From assembly GCA_965242735.1 (NCBI GenBank), contig OZ251497.1:2852001-2916000 (forward strand): a stretch of DNA of 64,000 nt, written 5' to 3'. The translations under genes and the position numbers were made by a program. This document shows positions 50,645-60,106 of this stretch, piece by piece. The notes beneath the pieces were generated by a model. The model was given only the letters and a program-made list of their open reading frames with translations. It had not been told where the DNA came from and made no database searches. Each line of letters opens with the position of its first letter. The stretch's first letter is position 1. The stretch is from G958295645 sp965242735 (GTDB lineage: Bacteria > Gemmatimonadota > Gemmatimonadetes > Longimicrobiales > Gaopeijiaceae).

Positions 50645-51138
50645 GCAAGCCCTTCTACACGTCCCAAGTCGTCGTCTCCAAGAGCCGAGGCGTGCGCCGC
50701 CGCGCAACGCTGCCCGGAGGCGGCGCGGTGGAATTCGGCGTGCACGGTCCCGTCAAGGAGCATTACCGGCTCGACGCCGAGCCCGACATGGCGCTACCGG
50801 TCGACTACTTGGTGGCGGCGGCCGCCGCCTGACTGCTCGGGACGCTCAACGGCGCACTGGAGGTGCGCGGGATCCCGATGGCCCCCGACGCGCTGAGCGC
50901 ACGGGCCGAAGGCAGCAACGAAGTCGTGGACCGGGTGATCACGCTGACCGGCATCCATGTGCATTACGAAATCCGTGTGCCCGCTGGCGCGTCCCGCGAG
51001 AAGGTGGACCGCGCCTTGGAGACGCATGTGCGCAAGTGCCCGACGGCGCGCAGTCTCGAGGGCGCCGTGAAGGTGACTTGGTCGGCGGACATGGATTGGG
51101 ACGAGTCCGGCGAACCTACCGAGCAAGGCTCCGCTTAG
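50641..51138 (+). CDS. OsmC-family peroxidase-like protein with in-frame TGA (predicted selenoprotein)
   Basis: A 165-residue OsmC/Ohr-fold protein if the TGA at 50830-50832 (codon 64) is read through. OsmC-fold enzymes reduce peroxides with two cysteines. Both sides of the TGA are clearly OsmC-like and in one frame: LPVDYLVAAAAA before it and LLGTLNGALEVRGIPMAP after it, which in the family flank the first (peroxidatic) Cys. The second Cys is present in VRKCPTARSLEGAV (C133). TGA thus replaces exactly the catalytic Cys codon, and a two-part hairpin follows 4 bases later, as in bacterial selenocysteine insertion. OsmC-like selenoproteins are known from other bacteria. No selA, selB, selC or selD is in the window, so a nonsense mutation cannot be fully excluded. 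ATG overlaps the previous stop. Confidence 0.85.
50837..50878 (+). promoter_or_regulatory. Candidate bacterial SECIS hairpin
   Basis: Downstream of the in-frame TGA (50830-50832) the mRNA can form a lower stem TCGGGA (50837-50842) with TCCCGA (50873-50878), an internal loop, and an upper stem GCGCAC (50852-50857) with GTGCGC (50863-50868) closed by the loop TGGAG. Both stems are perfect 6-bp pairings. The apical loop begins 26 bases after the TGA and has G in its first two positions, as described for bacterial SECIS elements, which SelB recognises. The hairpin also encodes OsmC residues, so amino-acid constraint contributes to the sequence. Confidence 0.7.
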
Positions 51139-51199
51139 CGGCCAGCGCCAGGACTTCTCGGCAAGGCGGAACGCCTCGGCGGGGCCGCTCCGCCTAGCG
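51136..51199. repeat. Left copy of a 64-bp direct repeat flanking the Rpn gene
   Basis: This 64-bp segment starts at the stop codon of the OsmC-family gene and ends in CGCCTAGCG. It matches 52662-52725 with only three differences. The ends are related in inverted orientation (TAGCGGC at the left, GCCGCT and CTAGCG at the right), so it can partly fold. Repeats at both ends of an Rpn nuclease gene suggest a mobile or duplicated unit. Confidence 0.85.
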
Positions 51200-51370
51200 C
51201 GGTCTTCCGCGCTCGTTCACAGCCGGTACGCCGTGCGCGTGGCCAGCGTCGAACATGCGGTCTTCCGCGCTCGTCCGCAGTCGGTCCGCGGTACGCGTGG
51301 CCGATGTCAACATGCGGTCTTTGCGCCCGTCCGCAGCCGGTCCGCCGTGCACTTGGCCGGCGGTCGGCCG
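51199..51370. repeat. Three tandem copies of a 57-58-bp repeat
   Basis: Units begin at 51199 (58 bp), 51257 (57 bp) and about 51314, each opening GCGGTCTT(C/T) and containing a variant of CGCAGCCGGTCCGCCGT with GTGGCC or TTGGCC near the end. Similarity falls in the third unit. The array lies in the 389-bp gap between the OsmC-family gene and the Rpn gene, for which I see no coding potential; the remainder (51371-51527) is plain sequence and the Rpn ribosome binding region. Confidence 0.8.
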
Positions 51371-51527
51371 CGGATTGCGGGCACAAGCCGAAATTGGTCC
51401 CATTCGGCCATGTTCGCGTCCCGCCGCTCCGCACATCTTCTTCTCATGGAGCGCGTCGCTCCTTGTGCGGCGCAGGCGCTGATGTCGGCCCCGTTGGTTT
51501 GCGGGGCGAACCGAAGAAGAAGAGACC

Positions 51528-52562
51528 GTGGCCCAGTCCAACAAATCCAAGAAGAAGCCCCGTCGCAAGCACGACGAAGTCCTCAAGGGATTCTTCTCGG
51601 CCAAGGCCGCCGCCCGCTCTCTGGTGCAGGAGTTCATGGCCGGCGGATGGGCCGACGAACTCGACCTCTCGTCCATGGAGGATGTCCCCACCGAGCACAT
51701 CGGCCTGGGCGGCCAAGCCCGCCGCTCCGACGCCGCTTGGCGCGTCCGGCTCCGCGACAGCGCCCGCGCCGTCGTCTTCCACGTCGAATTCCAGTCGGCC
51801 GTCGACTGGAACATGCTGTTGCGCAGCTTCGAGTACGTCGGCCATCTTTACAAGTTCCTGAGCAAGGACGGCGCGCGCACCGAAGGCGCCGTGCCCGTCG
51901 TGCTGTCGGGCGTACTCTACATCGGCACCAAGCCGTGGGACGCGCCCACCGCGACCGACCAGCTGGCCCCGCCCGGGTCGCCGACGCTGGCCCGGCTCCA
52001 GACGCGCCACCGCTACGCCGTCCTTGACATCCGCTCCGCCGCCACGCGAGACTTGCCCTGCGGCGGCTCCGTCCTGCGATGGCTGGCCGAGCTGCTCCGC
52101 GACTGGCGCGTCCTGCCCCGGCTGGTCGATGCCCTGGCCGAAGACTACAGCGGCCCCGAGCACGCCGACTTGCGGGAGGGCTTCGCCATGGTCGCGGAAG
52201 AGGCGCTGCTCGCGGGCGGCGCAGGCCTGGAAACCGTCCGCAACGTCGTCGAACAAATCAAGAAGCCCAACGGAGGAACACGCATGTCCTGGCAAATCGC
52301 TGAAGAATTCGAGAAGGTCCGCCAAGAGGGGCGGGCGGAAGGACGCCACGAAGGACGGGCGGAAGGACGCCACGAAGGACGGGCCGACTTCGCGGTGCGC
52401 TTCGCCGCGCGAAAGTTTGGCGCGGATGTTGCGGACGAGCTCCGCGTCGCGCTGGCGACGGCAGGGCCGGAAGCTGCACAGGACATGGCGGACGCCGTCA
52501 TCGATTGCGAGACGGCGGACGAGCTGCTGGCGCGGGCCGTGCAGCGGGGCTCGGCGAACTGA
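51528..52562 (+). CDS. Rpn-family (PD-(D/E)XK) recombination-promoting nuclease / putative transposase
   Basis: A 344-residue protein resembling the Rpn/transposase_31 group of PD-(D/E)XK nucleases, which promote recombination and gene spread independently of RecA. HDEVLKGFFSAKAAARSLVQ at the start is the family's N-terminal helix. The nuclease core shows Asp in RRSDAAWRVRLRD and VVFHVEFQSAVDWNMLLRSF with Glu-x-Gln in place of the final ExK, as is normal in this family. VLSGVLYIGTKPWDAPTAT and RYAVLDIRSAATRDLP follow. The C-terminus carries repeated EGRAEGRH units from a 24-bp tandem repeat. GTG 51528 has AGAAGAAGAGA upstream. It is flanked by 64-bp direct repeats and by a decayed copy of its own middle part. 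Confidence 0.85.
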   Translation: MAQSNKSKKKPRRKHDEVLKGFFSAKAAARSLVQEFMAGGWADELDLSSMEDVPTEHIGLGGQARRSDAAWRVRLRDSARAVVFHVEFQSAVDWNMLLRSFEYVGHLYKFLSKDGARTEGAVPVVLSGVLYIGTKPWDAPTATDQLAPPGSPTLARLQTRHRYAVLDIRSAATRDLPCGGSVLRWLAELLRDWRVLPRLVDALAEDYSGPEHADLREGFAMVAEEALLAGGAGLETVRNVVEQIKKPNGGTRMSWQIAEEFEKVRQEGRAEGRHEGRAEGRHEGRADFAVRFAARKFGADVADELRVALATAGPEAAQDMADAVIDCETADELLARAVQRGSAN

Positions 52563-52606
52563 CAACGGCGCGGGGCATCGAAGCCTCTCCGGCGATGTCC
52601 TCTCAG

Positions 52607-52660
52607 TTCCAGTCGGCCGTCGACCCCTACATGCTGTTGCGCAGCTTCGAGTACATCGGC
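52607..52660 (+). pseudogene. Remnant of an Rpn-family gene
   Basis: These 54 bases match 51789-51842, the nuclease-core region of the intact Rpn gene, with five mismatches. They encode FQSAVDPYMLLRSFEYIG against FQSAVDWNMLLRSFEYVG. The match ends abruptly where the right 64-bp repeat begins. It is the leftover of a second Rpn copy, most of which has been deleted by recombination or never copied. Confidence 0.8.
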
Positions 52661-52661
52661 C

Positions 52662-52725
52662 TAGCGGCTCGCGCCAGGACCTCTCGGCAAGGCGGAACGC
52701 CTCGGCGGGGCCGCTCCGCCTAGCG
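52662..52725. repeat. Right copy of the 64-bp direct repeat, followed by a diverged third copy
   Basis: The segment matches 51136-51199 at 61 of 64 positions. A shorter, more diverged copy follows immediately (about 52721-52778, TAGCGGCTAGCACCAGAACC onward), ending just before the ahcY stop. The internal sequence GGCAAGGCGGAACGCCTCGG is shared by the two good copies. Confidence 0.85.
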
Positions 52726-52785
52726 GCTAGCACCAGAACCTTCCGGCAAGGCGACGCTTCGGCGGGCCGCTGCCGGGCGACCTAA

Positions 52786-54366
<1,581 letters not shown>

Positions 54367-54458
54367 CGGCTTGCGGTCCTCTGTGATTTCACGGTTTCGC
54401 GTGTCTTGCCGGTCAAAGATAGCGCGATTCGGGGCCGGAGCCGCCGCGACGGTCGCCT

Positions 54459-57400
54459 TCAGGCCAAGCGGCGCCCCACTGCCGCGATTTCGTCCTTGTC
54501 GAGCCCGTAGAGTCGAAACACCGTTTGGTCCAGCGCGTGCTCGAGACGACACCTCTCCTCGTCACTGTTGCCGTCCCTGTCGCGCACGACTTCGATCAAG
54601 CGATCCACCAAGCCCACGATGCTCCGTTCCTCTTCGTCACCCGGCCGAGGGACGGGAATCGTCTCCACCGTGTACTTTTTCCACCGAGGAACGCCCATGC
54701 CGGTCGTCGCGGCCGTTCGGCCCATCAGCCAGGCAATCAGGCGGCTGTTCAAGACTCCGCAAAGATACTTGAGCGACCCGCCGGACATCAAAAAGACCGT
54801 GTCCCCGCAGTACATCTCGTCTTTCGAGTACGCAAATCTACCTCGATCCGTCATGTCCATCCAGAAGAGCTTCTCTCCTCTGAACCGGCGGTGGGCCTCA
54901 TCGCCCGGGCTAGCCTGGAGTTCGTACCACGCGTTCGCTCCGGACTTGCGACAGAGCTGACGTTCATGCTGTTGCATCCATTTGAGTACGCTCGGGTATC
55001 CTTCAATGCGCGTTCCGCGCCGTGCGTAAATCAGCCACCGGTCGCTGAACGACGCATGCCACGGTCGAAGATCCCTGCCTTGCAGCATCGGCTTGAGAAG
55101 TTCCGCCGCGGTGGGGTGGTCTGCTACCAGACGTCGTCGGATCTGATCGTCGACAATAAAGGCAGCGTTGCAGCCCGTTACAACTCCTCGGTTCATCGCC
55201 AAGTCCCACATCCCCAGAGGCACACCAACATCGGCCATCCTGTCCATGATCCGCTGTTCGGTCGCAGACAGCACTACCCACGGTTGCGTTCCGCATGGCC
55301 GAAGACGGCCCCAATGTCGATCTTCCGGCGGAAAATCTTCCACGTTGACCTGGTCCATGTCAACGGTCATGCACGAGTCGTCGTGTCTGCCTTCGCGCAA
55401 GAGCAGAATGCTAGAGTCCACAATTGCATTCTCGAAGATGTTCTTGCCCAGTTCCACGAGCCTCAAGGGAGTGTGCGACTCGACGAAGAATTGCCGAGTC
55501 GACTTGCCGTAGTCGGCGCGCAACCAGCTGTTCGAAGTGATTAACATCAGCAATCCTTTGCCAGGCTTGAGCAGACCGCAACCTTTCTCTTGAAACAGCT
55601 GATAGACGTCTCCCCGGCGTGCAAAGGTGCCAAATCCAGCATCTTCGTAAAGGTGTGCCATCGCGCCGCGGCTTTTCTGAAGCTGTACGTACGGCGGATT
55701 GCCGATGACGACGTCGAAGCCGTCGCGCACGCCGAACATCCATTCGGGGTCGAACCACGTGGCGCACGCATTTTGGTCGTACGGGTCCCAATCGGCGATC
55801 CGGCCAGCCGTCTCCCTGTTCCAATGATTGTCCATCAGGGCTTGCTTGAGTCGGTCGCGGATGTGCCTGTCCTTTTTCTTCAGTTCCCATTTCTCATTTC
55901 TAGTGCGCGCGTCGAACCAATCAAGTCGAATTTGCGCCAGCTCCGCCTCGAGACTCTTGACAGCAACATTTGGCAGACTGGGTTGCGGAGAGCCGTTCAG
56001 CTCGATCAGAGAATCGGCCGCAACGAAGCGCGTCTCCAGATTCGGCAATGCCTGAATGCCGTAGTTGTCTGCAGGGTCGTCGTTGGACTTCTGTTCGATC
56101 ACGAGGGAGATGAAGAAGCGCAACTTCGCGATCTGGCAAGCGACGGGCTGGACGTCCACCCCGTGGATCACGTTCTGGATCAGGTACAACTTGCGTCCGA
56201 AGTCGCCGCGCCCCCGCGCGGGAGAAAAGTTCTTCTCCACGGCCGCCACCGCGTCGCTGCGAGTCACGGGATCCAGAATGCCGCGTGCTCTGGCAAGCTG
56301 TCGAGCCTTCCATCGTTGATTGCCCGGATCAACCTTGGACAGCATCAAAACGAGCTTCTGGAGGATGCCCATGGGAAAGGCACCGGACCCGCAAGCAGGG
56401 TCGAGGATCGTCATGCTGTCGATCGCTTCGATGACGGAATCGACCTCGTCGCAGTGCATGGGATGGCCTGGTCCGTCGTCGTTCGAGTGCCGAAGCGCGA
56501 CAAGGTTGCGCAATCTCGCTTCCAGTTCGGCAGAATTTCCGTCGTGCGCATGCACTCGCTCGCGCAAGTAGGCCACCAGCGCTTCATCCACCATGTATTC
56601 CACGACGCGGCGCGGCGTGTAGTACGACCCTGTGGCCTTGCGGGCCGTGTCCCGCGTCTCCGGGTTGTACGAGGCGAGCAGATTCTCGAAGGCACGTCCC
56701 AGAAGCTCTGGATCAAGCGCCACATCCTCCTCCAGCGGCGTGTTTTCCTCGATCGTGAACTTGTACCGGCGGAACAGCGGGAAAAGGCCGTCAGCGTCGA
56801 AGAAGAGGCGGGCGGGGACCGACAGCCCACCGCCGTGCCTCGGGTCGTCGACGTTGTCCGTGAATGCATCGACCCTACGCCCGCCGCGGCGCACGTTCTC
56901 GAAGTCGTCAAGGCAGTCGAAGAGGCCACCGTCCACGAAAGGGACCGACTTCAACGTCTCGAAGAACGCATCCGCGTCGCGAAGAAGCGTGCGGTAGCGG
57001 TACCGGGTGAAATCCCGGTGCGTGCTCTGATCTCGCTTGCTGAACGCTCGGCGGTGTATCTCGGTGTTCAACGTGGCGAAGAACAGATTTTGCAACACCG
57101 CACGATAGTAGTCCGTGCTGGCCGACGAGTATCCGACCAGCTCGCCTTCGGCAAATTTCTCCGTGAACAGCTCCCCGGGCACCAAACGCTTCTCCTTGAG
57201 GAACCAGACGAACAGCAACCGGGTGATCAGCCGGATCACATGGCGTTCCTCGTTGCCGGCGCCGACGCCGTCGTCCGGGAAGCGGCACTCCGCCGTGGCC
57301 CGCTGGAACCAAGCGAACAGCTCGCGGTAGAAGCGCCGGTTCAGCTGGCCGGTTTCCAGTACGGCTTCCCACGCCTCGAGAAGCGTGTCGAAGTTCGACG

Positions 57401-58046
57401 CCCCGCGTTGCTTCACTAGTGTTCCCAGTGCAAGCTCCGAGATCAGCTCGATGTGCGCGCGGTGCGGTGCGGCCAAGTTCACGTCCTTGACCAGCGTCAC
57501 GCGCTCCAGGACGTCCCGGTCAGGATCGAACTCGTGCACGCGGCGGTGGACCACTCCGATCGTGAAAAGGGGCTGGCCGTCCTCGGTCCGGTGCCGAAAC
57601 AAGACCACCGTCGGCATCGGGAAGATTCGGTTCACCGACCGAGTGGACGCCGTGAGGTCCGACCGGGAAAACCGGCCCGGCTCTAGATCGGCCGCGAGGA
57701 AGAGGAACGACTTCGCAACGCCGTCGTCGAACTTCCGGGCTCCGGTCGGGCCCACGCCAGAGAGACCGCCCTGCCCGCTCACCTCGTCGTCGGTGACCTG
57801 GAAGATCACGTCCATGGCCTGCCAGCGGTCGAATGTCGCGAGCTGGCCGGCGGACAGCCTATCCTTCGCGCCCACCATGGAAAGGAACTCCGCCACGGAC
57901 TCGAAGTCGATCGTACGGTCGCTACGGTAGCCGAGCACCCCCAGAAGGCCCTTGGCGCACTTCGAGAGCGAGCCGTCCGAAAGCGCGCACAGGGCGTCGC
58001 GAACGGCGTTCTGAAGCTTGTTCACGGTGCTGGGTCCCTTGATCAC
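54459..58046 (-). CDS. Type IIG-like restriction-modification protein (Eco57I-type adenine methylase)
   Basis: A single-chain 1195-residue protein. Motif I is ILDPACGSGAFPMG (547-560) and motif IV is NPPY (783-786, in VVIGNPPYVQLQKS), so it is an N6-adenine methyltransferase of the Eco57I type. The N-terminal region contains RIFPMPTVVLFRH, VHRRVHEFDPDRDVLERVTL and PHRAHIELISELALG, conserved in large Eco57I-like proteins, but no clear PD-(D/E)XK triad is visible, so cleavage activity is uncertain. The C-terminal part (SGGSLKYLCGVLNSRLIAWL and RWKKYTVETIPVPRP) is a typical target-recognition domain. It starts at GTG 58046, 25 bp after the FAD oxidoreductase stop. BREX PglX is similar in size, but no other BREX gene is nearby. 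Confidence 0.85.
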   Translation of the reverse strand: MIKGPSTVNKLQNAVRDALCALSDGSLSKCAKGLLGVLGYRSDRTIDFESVAEFLSMVGAKDRLSAGQLATFDRWQAMDVIFQVTDDEVSGQGGLSGVGPTGARKFDDGVAKSFLFLAADLEPGRFSRSDLTASTRSVNRIFPMPTVVLFRHRTEDGQPLFTIGVVHRRVHEFDPDRDVLERVTLVKDVNLAAPHRAHIELISELALGTLVKQRGASNFDTLLEAWEAVLETGQLNRRFYRELFAWFQRATAECRFPDDGVGAGNEERHVIRLITRLLFVWFLKEKRLVPGELFTEKFAEGELVGYSSASTDYYRAVLQNLFFATLNTEIHRRAFSKRDQSTHRDFTRYRYRTLLRDADAFFETLKSVPFVDGGLFDCLDDFENVRRGGRRVDAFTDNVDDPRHGGGLSVPARLFFDADGLFPLFRRYKFTIEENTPLEEDVALDPELLGRAFENLLASYNPETRDTARKATGSYYTPRRVVEYMVDEALVAYLRERVHAHDGNSAELEARLRNLVALRHSNDDGPGHPMHCDEVDSVIEAIDSMTILDPACGSGAFPMGILQKLVLMLSKVDPGNQRWKARQLARARGILDPVTRSDAVAAVEKNFSPARGRGDFGRKLYLIQNVIHGVDVQPVACQIAKLRFFISLVIEQKSNDDPADNYGIQALPNLETRFVAADSLIELNGSPQPSLPNVAVKSLEAELAQIRLDWFDARTRNEKWELKKKDRHIRDRLKQALMDNHWNRETAGRIADWDPYDQNACATWFDPEWMFGVRDGFDVVIGNPPYVQLQKSRGAMAHLYEDAGFGTFARRGDVYQLFQEKGCGLLKPGKGLLMLITSNSWLRADYGKSTRQFFVESHTPLRLVELGKNIFENAIVDSSILLLREGRHDDSCMTVDMDQVNVEDFPPEDRHWGRLRPCGTQPWVVLSATEQRIMDRMADVGVPLGMWDLAMNRGVVTGCNAAFIVDDQIRRRLVADHPTAAELLKPMLQGRDLRPWHASFSDRWLIYARRGTRIEGYPSVLKWMQQHERQLCRKSGANAWYELQASPGDEAHRRFRGEKLFWMDMTDRGRFAYSKDEMYCGDTVFLMSGGSLKYLCGVLNSRLIAWLMGRTAATTGMGVPRWKKYTVETIPVPRPGDEEERSIVGLVDRLIEVVRDRDGNSDEERCRLEHALDQTVFRLYGLDKDEIAAVGRRLA

Positions 58047-58071
58047 GAAGCCAAGTCCACGCGCGCAATCC

Positions 58072-59367
58072 CTACCCTTCCTCGAACTCCTCGTTGGAGA
58101 GTCGAAACGCCTCGATCAGCTCGGGATCGGTCTCGGCGCCCGAGACCCGCCCGGCCAAGTACTCGCCGACCACGGGGCCGAACTTGAAGCCCTCGGCCGA
58201 ACCTCCGCCCGCCAGCCAGACGTTGTCGAAGTCGGGGTGGTGGTCGAAGAAGAAGTTGCGCGTCACCGAGACCTCGTAGTGGCAGGCGCGCGTCTCGCTG
58301 ACCGGGGCGTCCGCCAAGCCGGGGAACCGCTCCTTGACGAAGTTCAGCGGGCGCTCCATGTCTTCTTCGGTGAGCCAGCGGCGGCTGGTGTCGGGGTCGT
58401 CGGGCGGACGGCCTCCGGTGCGGACGCGAAATCCTCGGTTGTCCGGTCCCAGGGCGGGCCAGCCCGTGACGCCGGGGAAGTTGTAGCTGGGCAGGTTGGG
58501 GAAGCTGTAGCGATTGTCGCCCGGGGGCGTGCGAAGATAGACGACGTTGCCGATGGGGATGCGCAGGCGCTTGCCCATCACCGCCGGGAACGCCTTCGGA
58601 TGCCACGGGCCGAGCGCAAAGACGTAGGCGCCTGCGGACAAGGACTCGCCGGGCCGCAGGCGCAGGGCGTCCAGCGCGCGCCCGGAACTCTCGCCCGGCT
58701 CGGCGTGGGCGATCCTCACCTGCCCGCCCTCATGGCGGAAGACGCGGGCGACGGACTCGATGGCCCGGCGGGCGCGCACGACGCCGGCGTCCAGCTCGTG
58801 GAGGGCCACGGCGATTCCGGAGAGATCGATCACCGGCCAGCGCCGTCCGACTTCGTCCGCGTCCAAGACTTCGTAGCGAACGCCCGCCTCGTCCCAGTGG
58901 GCGCGCGTCTCCTCCATGAAGTCCGTCCATTCGTCGCGCAGGATGAGGTCGGACGTCGTGAAGAAGACGCGGGGCAGCATCATGTCCTGCCACTGCTCGT
59001 CCCAAGCGTTCCACTTCTCGATGGACCGCTTGGCCCAGCGCGTCCAGAGCAGGCCGTGGGGCCGCCCGCCGTAGCCGGTGCGCACGCCCCGGGTCTCACC
59101 GCCCGACGTGGCCCGCGAGTTGGCGGGGCCGTACTGGTCGATCAGAGCGACTTGCGCGCCCGACCGTTGGAGGTGCAAGGCGGTCCAGGCCCCGAACGCG
59201 CCCGCGCCGACCACGGCGACGTCGGGACGCTGACGCGACACGACGGCAGGGGTAGCCCGGTCGGGCGAAGCCGCATGCGCCTTGCCCGCCAGCGCGACGC
59301 CCGCACCGGCGGCGGCAATCTGCAGGAAGCCGCGCCGGCCAACGGCTTCGCGCTTCGGCTCGCTCAC
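58072..59367 (-). CDS. FAD-dependent amine/amino-acid oxidoreductase with Tat signal
   Basis: A 431-residue DAO-family flavoprotein exported by the Tat system: RRGFLQIAAAGAGVALAGKA is a twin-arginine signal. The dinucleotide-binding start is DVAVVGAGAFGAWTALHLQR, and a late FAD-contacting segment is NVWLAGGGSAEGFKFGP, as in sarcosine oxidase and related enzymes. The substrate is probably a secondary amine or N-methyl amino acid, by family only. GTG 59367 overlaps the stop of the upstream cytochrome c gene by 4 bp, so the cytochrome is the likely electron acceptor in the periplasm. Confidence 0.88.
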   Translation of the reverse strand: MSEPKREAVGRRGFLQIAAAGAGVALAGKAHAASPDRATPAVVSRQRPDVAVVGAGAFGAWTALHLQRSGAQVALIDQYGPANSRATSGGETRGVRTGYGGRPHGLLWTRWAKRSIEKWNAWDEQWQDMMLPRVFFTTSDLILRDEWTDFMEETRAHWDEAGVRYEVLDADEVGRRWPVIDLSGIAVALHELDAGVVRARRAIESVARVFRHEGGQVRIAHAEPGESSGRALDALRLRPGESLSAGAYVFALGPWHPKAFPAVMGKRLRIPIGNVVYLRTPPGDNRYSFPNLPSYNFPGVTGWPALGPDNRGFRVRTGGRPPDDPDTSRRWLTEEDMERPLNFVKERFPGLADAPVSETRACHYEVSVTRNFFFDHHPDFDNVWLAGGGSAEGFKFGPVVGEYLAGRVSGAETDPELIEAFRLSNEEFEEG

Positions 59368-60017
59368 CGTCCGGGCTCGGGGGTGGCGATCCGCACGTCG
59401 CGCATCGGCGAGTCGGCCGTCAAGTCGGTCTCGCCGGCGGGATGGCCGTTCATCCTCAGGACGTACGCCACGACGTCGAGGTACACCGGCTCGGCCAGCC
59501 CGCCCGGATTGTCGTCGGGCATGGTCGAGCGCACGGTGCGGTAGAGCGAATAGACGGTGCGCCGCCCCCAGTTGGCCTGGAACGCCGTCCCTCGAAACTC
59601 GCCCGTCACGTGGCACGCCGAGCAGTCCCTCTCGAAGGCCGCGCGCCCGCGTTCCGCCTGCGACTCGGAGTAGATGCCGCCCACGGCCGCCGACCGGGCC
59701 GGGCCGGGCGCGTTGGCTGGCGCGGGCGGGGACCCGGGATCGGCCCGCCCCGAGGACGCCGCGCCTTCCCCGGCGGCGGACGGTCCAGTGGCGGACGCGC
59801 CCTCAGCGGCAACGGACGCGCCTTCAGCGGCGGCGGACTGGCCTTCAGCGGACGGACCTTCCGCGCCAGCGGACGCGCCTTCCCCGGCCGCTACGCTCCG
59901 CCCAGGGCTCGTGGCGGCCGGCCCGGTGGACGCGCACGCCGCCGTCCACGCCAAGCTGGCCGCGCAGCAGCAAACGACCGCACCCCGCCGCGCGCCCCGG
60001 AGTCTCGCCGCTCTCAT
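59364..60017 (-). CDS. Monohaem cytochrome c lipoprotein
   Basis: A 217-residue class I cytochrome c with a lipoprotein-type signal (CCCAASLAWTAACAS). The haem site is ERDCSACHVTGEF (CxxCH), and the distal ligand is in VRSTMPDDNPGGLAEPVY. Between signal and haem domain lies an approximately 70-residue Ala/Gly/Glu/Ser low-complexity linker made of variants of AEGASA and AEGPSA. This spacer probably lets the haem domain reach past the membrane. The gene couples to the FAD oxidoreductase by GTGA overlap, implying electron transfer from the flavoprotein to this cytochrome. Confidence 0.9.
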   Translation of the reverse strand: MRAARLRGARRGAVVCCCAASLAWTAACASTGPAATSPGRSVAAGEGASAGAEGPSAEGQSAAAEGASVAAEGASATGPSAAGEGAASSGRADPGSPPAPANAPGPARSAAVGGIYSESQAERGRAAFERDCSACHVTGEFRGTAFQANWGRRTVYSLYRTVRSTMPDDNPGGLAEPVYLDVVAYVLRMNGHPAGETDLTADSPMRDVRIATPEPGR

Positions 60018-60045
60018 GGCGTTTTCCTTTTCCGCCGAAATCGTG

Positions 60046-60051
60046 TATTAT
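60046..60051 (+). promoter_or_regulatory. Possible -10 element for the DUF4837-dnaE transcript
   Basis: TATTAT is the only strongly AT-rich hexamer in the 89-bp gap between the divergent cytochrome c and DUF4837 genes. A T-rich stretch (GTTTTCCTTTTCC, 60021-60033) lies at about the -35 distance but does not match TTGACA. The call rests on position and composition. Confidence 0.35.
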
Positions 60052-60106
60052 GGCCGCCGTCGGCCCGCAACCGGGCCTCGGTTCCAATATAGATGGAGTC
60101 CGCGTC

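Noticed and set aside
50830..50832. TGA as a simple nonsense mutation making two short genes
   Set aside because: Not fully excluded, but less likely: the frame is otherwise intact, the TGA falls exactly on the catalytic Cys, the second Cys is kept, and a hairpin follows at SECIS distance. The downstream half has no ribosome binding site of its own that I can see.
54367..54458. SAH or SAM riboswitch upstream of ahcY
   Set aside because: The 92-bp gap does not show the conserved core or stems of SAH or SAM riboswitches; only a plain GC-rich leader is visible.
54459..58046. BREX PglX methyltransferase
   Set aside because: Size and motifs would allow it, but no brxA, brxB, brxC, pglZ or brxL is nearby, and the N-terminal blocks match stand-alone Eco57I-type proteins.
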